Assembly: GCF_050563545.1 (NCBI RefSeq)
Contig: NZ_JBNXUM010000021.1
Span: 62,001 to 126,000, forward strand
From: Falsiroseomonas sp050563545
GTDB taxonomy: Bacteria > Pseudomonadota > Alphaproteobacteria > Acetobacterales > Acetobacteraceae
Length of the DNA: 64,000 nucleotides
Reading direction: 5' to 3'
This document shows positions 25,501 through 32,731 of the stretch, piece by piece; the first letter of the stretch is position 1; each line of letters starts with the position of its first letter. The notes beneath the pieces are model-generated. The model did not search any database and was not told the DNA's origin. It saw only the letters and a program-made list of their open reading frames with translations. The position numbers and the translations under genes are program-made.

Positions 25501-28143
25501 GCGGCCGACACCTCCTCCGTGCCGGAAATCGCGCCGGGGCTGGTCGAGTTGCTGGACCCGCTCGATCCGCTGTCCTGGGCGACGAGGATCCAGTTCCTGG
25601 CGGGCAGCGCCGCGGCGCGCGCCGCGGTCGAGGCGCGGATCGCCGCGGACTACCGGCCGCGGCCCTGGTCGGAAACCGCCGCCGAGTTGCTCGACCGCAT
25701 CGCCGCCGCGCCGCGCGCGCCGCGCCGGCCCTACGTGCCGGGCCGCGTCGTCGAGTTCTCGGACCGTGTCGCCGCCTCCGGCCTTCGCGGTGCCGGCTGG
25801 CTGGCCTGCGAGAGCTGGGGCTGCTGGTCCGGCGCGACGGCGTGCGAGTTGCGCTTCGACCTGCCCGCGCCGCCTGCCAGCGCGCTCGTCCTGGCCGTCC
25901 AGGCGCGCGCGCCGGGCCTGCAGGGCGCCGTCTTCGAGGCGCGGGTTCTCGCCAATGGCGAGCCGGTGGGCCGGTGGATCATGCGCGACACCGCGGTGCG
26001 GCAGTTCCATGCCGTGATCCCCGCCGCCCTTGCCGCGCGGCACGCGACGCTGACGGTCACGATCGAGAACGGCTTTTTGTCGCCCCTCCGGCAGGGCAAG
26101 TCCGACACGCCGGTCACGGTCGGCGTCGGCATGGTGCGCGCCGCGCTGGCGCCGCTCGACCGGTTGCGCGACGTTGCGCGCTTCTTCGAAGGCGCGCCGC
26201 CGACGCCGCAGCGGCTCGAGCTGGGTCGGCGGCGGCGTCTGCTGGCTGACGGCCGGGCGCAGGACATGCTGGCCGGCCAATGGGTGGCGAACCCCGCCTG
26301 GGGCATGGTGTCCACCGACCGCCGTCCGCGCGTCGAGATGGTGCTGCAGGAATTGCCGGGCCGCGACATCGAGATCGAGCTCGGCCTGCGCGCGGTCGCC
26401 ACCGCCGCCGCGCCACTGACCCTGTTGGTCCTGGCGAACGGTACGCCGGTCGGCAGCTACGCTTTCGCCGACGACACCCCGTCCAGCCTGCGCTTTGTGC
26501 TGCCGGCGGCGGTGCGCAGCCGCGCCGAGCCCCTCGCGCTTGACCTCGTGGCGGTGGAGCCCCGCTCGCCGGCGAGCCTCGGCCTCGGCGTGGTCGAGCA
26601 GCCCTTCGGCTTCGGCCTGCTCTCGCTCGACGCGCACCCCGTCGGGGCGGCGAGCCACACGCCGCGGATCGTCCTCGGCCCCGGGGCGGAATGGCGTGCG
26701 GCGGTGGCGCCGCCGGACCTGCTCGGCCCGGACTGGCACCCGCCGGAGGATGGCGGCAGCTGGAGCTTCGCACGCCGCGCGCTGCTGCCGCTGCTGCTGC
26801 CGGGCCGCGCCGCGGGGGTGACGCTGTCGCTTGCCGTCGAGGCCTTCCGTCCGCCGCCCGGGGCCGAGGCGGTCGGGCTGGAGGTCGCGATCGGCGGCCA
26901 GGTGCTGGCCCGGCGCAGCCTGGCGGGGCATGAGGCCGCGGTGATCGTACTGTCCGTGCCGGCGGAGGCCTGCGGCCCGGATGGCGAGGCGACGCTCGAG
27001 ATCGCGGTGGATGCCGCGCTGTCCCCGTTGGCCGCCGGGATCGGCCAGGACGAGCGGCCGCTCGGCATCCGCCTGGTCGGCGTGTCGCGCGCGGCGGCAG
27101 CGAGCCTCGGGCCGGACAGCGTGATCGGCTTCGCCGTGCCACCGGAGGAGCGCGCCCTGCCGCCGGCGACGGCGGCCCTGCTCGTCGGCGAATGGTTCCC
27201 GCCCGAGGCCGGCGGATGCTGGAGCCGCGGCGACAAGGGCGAGTTGCTGGTCGCGCCCGCGGCCGAGCTGCCGGCGGGCTGGCGCGCCTTCCTCGCGGTG
27301 CGCGTGGTCGGCGCGCCGGCACGGGTGGACGTCGAGCTCGATGGCAGGCCGATCGACCACTGGGAGTTCGAGCGCGACAGCTTCCACATCGCCGAGATCC
27401 GGGGCCTGGCGGCGCGCATCGCGCCGGGCGACTCCGCCACCGTCGCCTTGCGCCGGCGCAACGCGGTCTCGCCGCGCGACCTCGGGCGCAACCAGGACCA
27501 GCGGGTGCTCGGCGTGATGCTGCTCGGCCTGGTCGCCGTCGCGCCGGAGGCAGGCGAGCCGCGCGCGGCGGCACTCTTCGCCGAGGCCGGGATGGGCAGG
27601 ATCCGATCCCTGCGGCTGCCCGACCTGCCGCCTCCCGCCGCATCGCGCCCGGCCGCCGGGCCGGCCGACACCCGCCCCGCCGCGACGCCGCTCTCGGTCG
27701 AGGGCGCGGTGCAGGCGACGCGCTACGATTTCCGCGCCCGCGGCGCGATGCCCGGCCTCGCCCTGCTGCAATGGCACGAGCCGGAGGCGGAGGGGCGCTG
27801 GTCGCATGGCGACTACGGCGAGATCCACCTGACGCCGCCGCCGGAGCGGCCGCGCCGGCTCGAGATCGAGATCGAGGCCCGCGTGGTGCCCGAGGCGCGC
27901 TCCGGTCCCGCCCGCGCGGAATTGCGGCTGGAGGGCGGGCCGGCGGAGTGGCTCGATTTCGCTGCCGACGCATTCGTGACCGCGCGGCTCGGCTTCGACA
28001 TCACCGATCTGGAGTACGACGGACCGGCACTCTGCCTCTGGCTGCGGCGGACGGGGGAACTGCCGACGGATGTCGCCGGCGGGGACGAGGACGACCGCCA
28101 GCTCGGGATCATGGTCCGCCGCCTCGACGTCGCATGGCGCTGA
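22522..28143 (+). CDS. Giant protein: three glycosyltransferase units plus five repeated beta modules
   Basis: This 1873-residue protein starts at GTG 22522. Unit 1 (1-270) is a short GT-B half with PALYEGGPMCVVEALACG. Unit 2 (about 285-650) has FLHGNETKSQGGPTVRVPRL, LCVARLEARKNQLMLAHAL and PSWSEGAPLVALEAAAAGA. A Pro/Ala linker follows. Unit 3 (about 675-1060) is a full GT4 enzyme with IHDIIPTKFPYWFHDDYAP, LSVGAIHLRKNHRLLHDVW and YPSLYEGWGLPVAESL. The C-terminal 790 residues hold five repeats of about 110-150 residues, starting near 1092, 1251, 1401, 1554 and 1748. Most open with W-(x)2-PE-x-GG-x-WS and close with D-x-R-x-LGI. No signal peptide or membrane helix is seen. It is likely a multi-step polymerising or processive assembler of a surface glycan (inference). 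Confidence 0.85.
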   Translation: MTTVNIVTSDRGWILERLAQELARNLPYVTFGDGPDPSAGIQYYMTFACRRRRLSPVEVAYFAHLEPLSEAHDRFFAVAREVEHSVCHARLYEAVLREAGVATVTTIAPGVDLETFTPRLRIGVVGRTYHTGRKGEHLVAEVMDIPEIEWRFTGEGWPGPALDLPPGAMADFYRGLDYVLVPALYEGGPMCVVEALACGTEVIAPPIGWVPEFPHVEFQAGDAADLRRVLLGLVEKKRALRASVLDRGWAGWIEGHDRLFRDLSAKAGLTLGAPAAPRRAARPRRVGLFLHGNETKSQGGPTVRVPRLARELREAGIEAELRAHPAEKGFAELDLVHAFNAWAPHTALDLLRRARRAALPTVFSPIFLDSGLRDMWEGRLVRLFAESEPGAATSAALAAFRTDLAARRADPAELGEAAPGFHAAVREMVGLADRLILLSGRERERLAAIGAPERPADIVHNPVDAAFFANADPALFRRETGLDDFVLCVARLEARKNQLMLAHALRDSGLPLVLIGHTGSEAYRAEIERHAGPGLRILDRLPPHSPLLASAYAAARVAVLPSWSEGAPLVALEAAAAGAALVLSDESGESEYFGGLARYCDPADPASIREAVLEAWETPRGADDVAAQKRLVAERFGWDRHREATEAVYAAALAAPARPAPSAAAAPVPASAPARIPVVFDVTTTAHHKGRWTGIARVEAALALALHADPRADVRFVTWNNRSRTFNQVPVEAVRAGALGSLLAMFDTNPLPMLDLPRGTAYVVGGSAWMQNSVYAESVVGFARTHGLRLTPIIHDIIPTKFPYWFHDDYAPVFEANLAMLLGNADALVAVSAATRLDIEAHARRVPDIALPDIALLREGDEIGQVARPGDAEAAAAIAERIGPRPFVLSVGAIHLRKNHRLLHDVWVKLAERMGPRCPQLILVGGVAWNGQDVARALRGDRRIAHLVTILEEVEDGALDWLYRHCLFTVYPSLYEGWGLPVAESLRYGKPCLAADTSSVPEIAPGLVELLDPLDPLSWATRIQFLAGSAAARAAVEARIAADYRPRPWSETAAELLDRIAAAPRAPRRPYVPGRVVEFSDRVAASGLRGAGWLACESWGCWSGATACELRFDLPAPPASALVLAVQARAPGLQGAVFEARVLANGEPVGRWIMRDTAVRQFHAVIPAALAARHATLTVTIENGFLSPLRQGKSDTPVTVGVGMVRAALAPLDRLRDVARFFEGAPPTPQRLELGRRRRLLADGRAQDMLAGQWVANPAWGMVSTDRRPRVEMVLQELPGRDIEIELGLRAVATAAAPLTLLVLANGTPVGSYAFADDTPSSLRFVLPAAVRSRAEPLALDLVAVEPRSPASLGLGVVEQPFGFGLLSLDAHPVGAASHTPRIVLGPGAEWRAAVAPPDLLGPDWHPPEDGGSWSFARRALLPLLLPGRAAGVTLSLAVEAFRPPPGAEAVGLEVAIGGQVLARRSLAGHEAAVIVLSVPAEACGPDGEATLEIAVDAALSPLAAGIGQDERPLGIRLVGVSRAAAASLGPDSVIGFAVPPEERALPPATAALLVGEWFPPEAGGCWSRGDKGELLVAPAAELPAGWRAFLAVRVVGAPARVDVELDGRPIDHWEFERDSFHIAEIRGLAARIAPGDSATVALRRRNAVSPRDLGRNQDQRVLGVMLLGLVAVAPEAGEPRAAALFAEAGMGRIRSLRLPDLPPPAASRPAAGPADTRPAATPLSVEGAVQATRYDFRARGAMPGLALLQWHEPEAEGRWSHGDYGEIHLTPPPERPRRLEIEIEARVVPEARSGPARAELRLEGGPAEWLDFAADAFVTARLGFDITDLEYDGPALCLWLRRTGELPTDVAGGDEDDRQLGIMVRRLDVAWR

Positions 28144-28207
28144 GCGGGCGGGACAGTGCGGCTGCCTCGCGGCGGCCGGCCACCTTGCAACGGGAAAGAG
28201 GACCTGC

Positions 28208-29545
28208 ATGCGCGTTGCGATGATCGGATCGGGCTATGTGGGCCTGGTCTCCGGCGCCTGCTTCGCCGATTTCGGCCATGAGGTGGTCTGCGTGGACGTG
28301 AACGCCGCGCGGATCGAGGACCTGAAGCAGGGCCGCATCCCGATCTACGAGCCGGGGCTCGACGCGCTGGTCGCGACGAATGTCGCGGCCGGGCGGCTGT
28401 CCTTCACGACGGACCTCGCCGCCGCGGTCGGCACCTGCGAGGCGGTCTTCATCGCGGTCGGCACGCCGTCCCGCCGCGGCGACGGGCATGCCGATCTCAG
28501 CCATGTCAGCGCCGCCGCGCGCGACATCGCCAGAGCGCTGAAGGGCTACACGGTGGTGGTCACGAAATCGACCGTTCCCGTCGGCACCGGCGACATGGTC
28601 GAGCGCATCATCGAGGAGACGCGCCGGGGTGCGGAGTTCTCCGTCGTCTCCAACCCGGAATTCCTGCGCGAGGGCGCGGCGATCGAGGACTTCAAGCGCC
28701 CCGACCGCGTCGTCGTCGGCGCCAATGACGAGCGCGCGCAGCAGGTGATGGCGGAGCTCTACCGGCCGCTGTCGCTGAACGCCGCACCCGTGCTGTTCAC
28801 GGACCGCCGGACGGCGGAGCTGACGAAATACGCGGCGAACGCCTTCCTCGCGACCAAGATCACCTTCATCAACGAGATCGCCGATCTCTGCGAGGAGGTC
28901 GGCGCCGACGTCCAGCTCGTCGCGCGGGGGATCGGCATGGACAAGCGGATCGGGCCGAAGTTCCTGAACGCAGGGCCCGGCTATGGCGGGTCCTGCTTCC
29001 CGAAGGACACGCTGGCGCTGATCCGCAGCGCGCAGGACAATGGCGTGTCGCTGCGCGTGGTGGAGAGCGTCGTCGCGGTGAACGACGCGCGCAAGACCGC
29101 GATGGCGCGCAAGGTGGTGAAGGCCTGCGGCGGGTCGGTGCAGGGCAGGACGATCGGCGTGCTGGGCCTGACCTTCAAGCCGAACACCGACGACATGCGC
29201 GACGCGCCGGCGATCAACATCATCGACGCGCTGCAGCGCGCGGGCGCGACGATCCGCGCGCACGACCCCGTCGGGATGGAGCAGGCGAAGCAGGTCCTGC
29301 AGAACGTCACCTACACCGCCGACGCCTACGACGCCGCGCATGGCGCGGATGCGCTGGTGCTGATCACGGAATGGGACGCCTACCGCGCGCTCGACCTCAG
29401 CCGGTTGAAGCAGCGGATGCGCGCGCCCGTGCTGGTGGATCTGCGCAACGTCTACCGGGCCGAGGAGATGGAACGGCACGGCTTCGACTATGTCCGCATC
29501 GGCGCCCGCGGCGCGCCGCGGCGGAAGGACGCGGCGGCGGCGTAG
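28208..29545 (+). CDS. ugd: UDP-glucose 6-dehydrogenase
   Basis: The enzyme oxidises UDP-glucose to UDP-glucuronate with two NAD. The ATG at 28208 follows GGGAAAGAGG and gives 445 residues. The NAD motif is GSGYVGLVSGACFADFGHEV. Next come the TKSTVPVGTG strand, a central helix with NPEFLREGAAIEDF, and the catalytic Cys263 in GYGGSCFPKDT. A C-terminal UDP-binding domain contains GLTFKPNTDDMRDAP. It lies 64 bases after the giant transferase gene and supplies the substrate for the epimerase at 21.2 kb. Confidence 0.96.
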   Translation: MRVAMIGSGYVGLVSGACFADFGHEVVCVDVNAARIEDLKQGRIPIYEPGLDALVATNVAAGRLSFTTDLAAAVGTCEAVFIAVGTPSRRGDGHADLSHVSAAARDIARALKGYTVVVTKSTVPVGTGDMVERIIEETRRGAEFSVVSNPEFLREGAAIEDFKRPDRVVVGANDERAQQVMAELYRPLSLNAAPVLFTDRRTAELTKYAANAFLATKITFINEIADLCEEVGADVQLVARGIGMDKRIGPKFLNAGPGYGGSCFPKDTLALIRSAQDNGVSLRVVESVVAVNDARKTAMARKVVKACGGSVQGRTIGVLGLTFKPNTDDMRDAPAINIIDALQRAGATIRAHDPVGMEQAKQVLQNVTYTADAYDAAHGADALVLITEWDAYRALDLSRLKQRMRAPVLVDLRNVYRAEEMERHGFDYVRIGARGAPRRKDAAAA

Positions 29546-29553
29546 CGGCTGCC

Positions 29554-29576
29554 CGGGGAGGGCTCCGCCCTCCCCG
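29554..29576. terminator. Two-way intrinsic terminator between convergent genes
   Basis: A perfect 10-base-pair hairpin (CGGGGAGGGC at 29554-29563, loop TCC, GCCCTCCCCG at 29567-29576) lies in the 51-base space between the ends of ugd (plus) and the FolM-like gene (minus). No long T run follows on either side, so termination would rely on stem strength, as is common in G+C-rich genomes. Confidence 0.65.
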
Positions 29577-29596
29577 ATACCCCTCCCGGGAGCGCG

Positions 29597-30370
29597 CTAC
29601 CCGCCCGTCCCCGCCAGCCGCGGGTCGAACGCCACGTCGCGCGGCCGCCGGAACAGGCTCTCCCCGCCGTCGATGACGATCGTCTGGCCGGTGATGGCGG
29701 GGCTCGCCAGCAGGAAGGCGACGCCGGCGGCGATGTCCTCGGGCGTGGAGCCGCGGCCGAGCACCGTGTCCTGCCAGGCGCGCGCGAAGCTCTCCGGCGT
29801 CTGCTTGCCGCTGATCAGCGTCAGCCCCGGCGCGATTCCGTTGACGCGGATGCGGGGCGCGAGCGCCATCGCCAGCACCGGCGTCAGCCCCGCCAGGCCG
29901 ATCTTGCTGGCGGTATAGCTCAGGAAGTCCGGGTTCAGGTTCCCGACTTTCTGGTCGAGCAGGTTGACGACCGCGCCCTGCTCGCCCTCGGGCAGCGCCT
30001 CGGCGAAGCGCTTCGCCAGGAAGACGGGGGCCGCCAGGTTCGGCATGGCGTGCGCTTCCCAGCTCGCCCAGCTCATCGTCGCGATCTCGTCGCGCTGGAA
30101 GACGGAGGCGTTGTTGACCAGCGCCGTCGGCGGGCCGAAGGGCGCTGAGGCCTGCGCGACAAGCCCGTCCACCGCGTCGCGGTTCGAGAGGTCGGCCTGG
30201 GCGACGGCGGCGTTGCCGACGTCCCGCGCCAATGCATCCGCTTCCGCGCGGGAGGCGTTGCAATGGATCACGACCTGCCAGCCCTCGGCCGCGAGCCGCC
30301 TGACGATCGCGGCGCCGACGCGCCTGGCGCCGCCGGTGACGAGGGCGACCTTTCTCCCCGCTAGGCTCAT
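29597..30370 (-). CDS. SDR reductase, probably FolM-like (pterin reductase)
   Basis: This 257-residue short-chain dehydrogenase has the cofactor motif VTGGARRVGAAI. The Arg-Arg in this motif favours NADPH and is usual in PTR1/FolM pteridine reductases. It also has the NNASVF strand, the active-site YTASK, and the RVNGIAPG and DGGES segments. The gene overlaps folB by four bases (ATGA at 30367-30370), so its link to folate/pterin chemistry rests on operon context. It would reduce dihydromonapterin or dihydrobiopterin (inference); a plain SDR of other substrate remains possible. Confidence 0.82.
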   Translation of the reverse strand: MSLAGRKVALVTGGARRVGAAIVRRLAAEGWQVVIHCNASRAEADALARDVGNAAVAQADLSNRDAVDGLVAQASAPFGPPTALVNNASVFQRDEIATMSWASWEAHAMPNLAAPVFLAKRFAEALPEGEQGAVVNLLDQKVGNLNPDFLSYTASKIGLAGLTPVLAMALAPRIRVNGIAPGLTLISGKQTPESFARAWQDTVLGRGSTPEDIAAGVAFLLASPAITGQTIVIDGGESLFRRPRDVAFDPRLAGTGG

Positions 30371-30744
30371 GCCGGGCTGTCCCGGTGGCGGCGGATCTCG
30401 ACGCCCGCGGCCGCGGCCTCGTTGAAGATGTCGGGCTTGAGGATGGTGACGGACGCCGTCTCGACCCGCGGGTTGCGGAAGCAGACGTCGAGCAGCTCCT
30501 CGGCCAGCGTCTCCAGCAGGTCGGTGTGCGGGCGGCCGCCCCAGGCGCGAAGTTCCTCGCGGATCGGGTCGTAGTCGAGGATCCCCTCCCCGCGGTCGGC
30601 GCGGCCGGTGCGGCGCGCGGTCATCTCGACGGAGACCAGCAGGCGCGTCGGGCGCTCGGGATGGCGTTCCCAGGGATGCAGCCCGACATGGGCCTCGGTC
30701 TCGACGTCCTTGAGGACGGCGCGAACCAGGTCGCCATCGCGCAT
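30367..30744 (-). CDS. folB: Dihydroneopterin aldolase
   Basis: The enzyme cleaves 7,8-dihydroneopterin to 6-hydroxymethyl-dihydropterin in folate synthesis. The ATG at 30744 has the ribosome-binding site GGAGAG six bases upstream. Longer in-frame starts (30750, 30834) are less likely, since 30834 falls inside the tRNA-Pro gene. The protein has about 125 residues with ETEAHVGLHPWERHPE, ILDYDPIREEL, LLETLAEELLDVCF and the ASVTILKPD strand, typical of FolB. It is followed at once by the FolM-like gene. Confidence 0.88.
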   Translation of the reverse strand: MRDGDLVRAVLKDVETEAHVGLHPWERHPERPTRLLVSVEMTARRTGRADRGEGILDYDPIREELRAWGGRPHTDLLETLAEELLDVCFRNPRVETASVTILKPDIFNEAAAAGVEIRRHRDSPA

Positions 30745-30809
30745 GCGCATCTCTCCAGCGGTCACGTCGGCGTCAGATGAGGGCGGCGCCGGGATGGGCA
30801 AGCCGGCAA

Positions 30810-30883
30810 TCGGGGCGGCGGGATTCGAACCCACGGCCTCCTGTACCCAAAACAGGCGCGCTACCAGGCTGCGCCACGCCCCG
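30810..30883 (-). tRNA. tRNA-Pro (anticodon UGG)
   Basis: The minus strand gives a 74-nt cloverleaf. The acceptor CGGGGCG (from 30883) pairs with CGCCCCG (30811-30817). The anticodon stem CCTGT pairs with ACAGG around a TTTGGGT loop (anticodon TGG), and the T arm contains GGGTTCGAATCCC. The 3' CCA is not encoded (TTG follows the discriminator A). It lies between the DUF192 gene and folB and is probably processed from, or independent of, that transcript. Confidence 0.96.
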
Positions 30884-30925
30884 AGGCCGGCGGCAACCTA
30901 GGGAAGCCGCCGCCGGGGAGCAAGC

Positions 30926-31411
30926 TCAGGGCGCCGTGCCGAAAAGCCGGTGCATGACACGGTCGCCCACGCGGATGTCGAGCTTTTCCGTGATGCCGCC
31001 CTGCAACTCCAGCGTCGCGCGCACCGGGCCGCGGCTGTCGATCGGGGTCAGCGACAGCGGCACCGTCCGCTCCGCGATGCGGTGGACGCGGCCATCGGCG
31101 GCAATGAAGACCATGTCGAGCGGCGCGAGCGTGTTGCGCATCCACATGCTGCTCTCGCGCGGGGCACCCCAGTCGAAGAGCATGCCCTCGTTCGCCTTGA
31201 CCTCGGGGCGGAACATCAGGCCAACGGTCTGCTGGTCGGGCGTCAGCGCCATCTCGACGTCGAATTCGTGGCGCTGGCCGTTGCGGCTGGCGATCACGAG
31301 CCTTTCCGTCGGCAGGCGCGGCTGCGGCCGGTCCACGCCGGGCTGCGCGAGGGCGGGGCTGGCGATCAGGGCGGCGATGCTGCCGAGCAGCAGCGGGCGG
31401 CGATAGGTCAT
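30926..31411 (-). CDS. DUF192 family exported protein
   Basis: The ATG at 31411 follows GAGGTAAGC and begins a signal peptide (MTYRRPLLLGSIAALIASPALAQ). The mature domain contains RHEFDVEMALTPDQQTVGLM, FRPEVKANEGMLFDW, SSMWMRNTLAPLDMVFI and IRVGDRVMH. This is the DUF192 pattern of a small beta-barrel-like domain with an invariant MWM-N-T segment. The family is periplasmic or surface-associated and its activity is not firmly known. It lies 134 bases after the deacetylase-family gene on the same strand. Length is 161 residues. Confidence 0.9.
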   Translation of the reverse strand: MTYRRPLLLGSIAALIASPALAQPGVDRPQPRLPTERLVIASRNGQRHEFDVEMALTPDQQTVGLMFRPEVKANEGMLFDWGAPRESSMWMRNTLAPLDMVFIAADGRVHRIAERTVPLSLTPIDSRGPVRATLELQGGITEKLDIRVGDRVMHRLFGTAP

Positions 31412-31545
31412 GCTTACCTCGTGGGAGTCCGAACCTGCGGCTAGCGAAGGGCCGACGCCGCGAATGCGGCCCGCCGCCGATGCGGCGAGCCAGGCGAAGC
31501 GCTGGCGCTCGAGGGCTACGGCCTGCCCCCTTCGCGTCGAAGGCC

Positions 31546-32691
31546 TCATGCGGCCGAGGATGCCACGGCCTCCGGGGGGTCCGGAAGGTCACGCAGCGTC
31601 AGCGCGGCCAGCGCCCTGATCTCGTCGCGCACGGGGCCGGGGCGCGGCGCGTCGGCGATGGTGGTGAACCAGTGCTCCGGCGGGTTGCGCCCGGCGGCGC
31701 GGGACCAGGTCAGGCCGCGCAGCACGTCTTCGGCGGCCGGCGGGATGCGCGGCGGGATCGGCCGTCCGTTCAGCGTCGCCCAGACCCCGGCCCAGCAGCG
31801 CGCGACCGACCAGGGATTGTAGCCGCCTCCGCCCAGGACGATCAGCCGCGGGGCGAAGGGACGGATCGCCTGCGCCACGGCGCGGTGCGACGCGTTGGTC
31901 AGGGACAGGCGGGACAGCGGGTCCTCCTCGATCGCGTCGGCCCCGCATTGCAGCATGATGGCCTGCGGCTTCAGATGCCGGACCAGCGGCAGGATCGCGT
32001 GGCGCAGCAGCCAGTCCATCTCGGCATCGTTGAAGCCGTCCGGCACCGGCAGGTTGCGCGCATGGCCGCCGGCGCGGTCCTCGGCGCGGCCGGTATGAGG
32101 CCAGCGCCCGGCCTCGTGGATGGAGACCGTGAAGACGCGGGGATCCCCGTGGAAGGCGAGTTCGACGCCGTCCCCGTGATGCGCGTCGATGTCGAGGTAG
32201 AGGATGTTGGTCAGCCCCTGGTCGAGCCAGCCCATCAGTCCCAGCGCGGCGTCGTTGAGGTAGCAGAAGCCGGATGCGCGGTCGGGCATGCCGTGATGCG
32301 TGCCTCCGCCCGGGACGTGCACGGTCCCGCCCTGGCGCGTCAGCTCTGCCGCCAGCATCGTGCCGCCGGCGCCGGTTGCGGGGCGCCGGAAGACCTCGCG
32401 ATAGACGGGGTTGCCGTGCGCGCCGATCTGGTGGCGGGCACGGTCCTCGGGCGTCACGGATTGCGCGGCCTCGCTGCGCATCAGCGCGGCGATGTAGTCC
32501 GGCGTGTGGAAGCGCATGAGCTGGTCGGGCGTGGCGCGCGGGCTGTCGCGGTACTGCGCCTCCTCCACCCAGCCCATCGCCCGGATCAGGTCGAGCGTGG
32601 TGGACACGCGCGGGATCGCCAGCGGATGCTTTGCGCCATAGGTGGAGGCGCGATAGATCTCGGAGCCGATGAGGATCGGGCGCGTCGTCAT
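31546..32691 (-). CDS. Histone deacetylase/AcuC-family zinc hydrolase
   Basis: This 381-residue arginase-fold deacylase has THHGMPDRASGFCYLNDAAL and DIDAHHGDGVE, which hold the zinc-binding Asp/His and the catalytic His pair. A later ADAIEEDPLSRLSLTN and a GGGGYNP loop complete the active site. Bacterial relatives act on acetylated small molecules (acetoin, polyamines, acetyl-CoA-derived amides) or proteins; the substrate cannot be predicted. It is not closely coupled to its neighbours, with 40 bases between its start at 32691 and the stop of the esterase gene. Confidence 0.92.
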   Translation of the reverse strand: MTTRPILIGSEIYRASTYGAKHPLAIPRVSTTLDLIRAMGWVEEAQYRDSPRATPDQLMRFHTPDYIAALMRSEAAQSVTPEDRARHQIGAHGNPVYREVFRRPATGAGGTMLAAELTRQGGTVHVPGGGTHHGMPDRASGFCYLNDAALGLMGWLDQGLTNILYLDIDAHHGDGVELAFHGDPRVFTVSIHEAGRWPHTGRAEDRAGGHARNLPVPDGFNDAEMDWLLRHAILPLVRHLKPQAIMLQCGADAIEEDPLSRLSLTNASHRAVAQAIRPFAPRLIVLGGGGYNPWSVARCWAGVWATLNGRPIPPRIPPAAEDVLRGLTWSRAAGRNPPEHWFTTIADAPRPGPVRDEIRALAALTLRDLPDPPEAVASSAA

Positions 32692-32731
32692 CGCCTGGCA
32701 GATGCGCCTTCGCCGGCGTTCGGCAAGCGTC

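Noticed and set aside
23518..28209. Very long open frame on the minus strand opposite the giant transferase (1563 codons)
   Set aside because: It mirrors the plus-strand gene, as is usual in G+C-rich DNA; its Arg/Gln/His-rich product has no domain, while the plus frame has clear motifs along its whole length.
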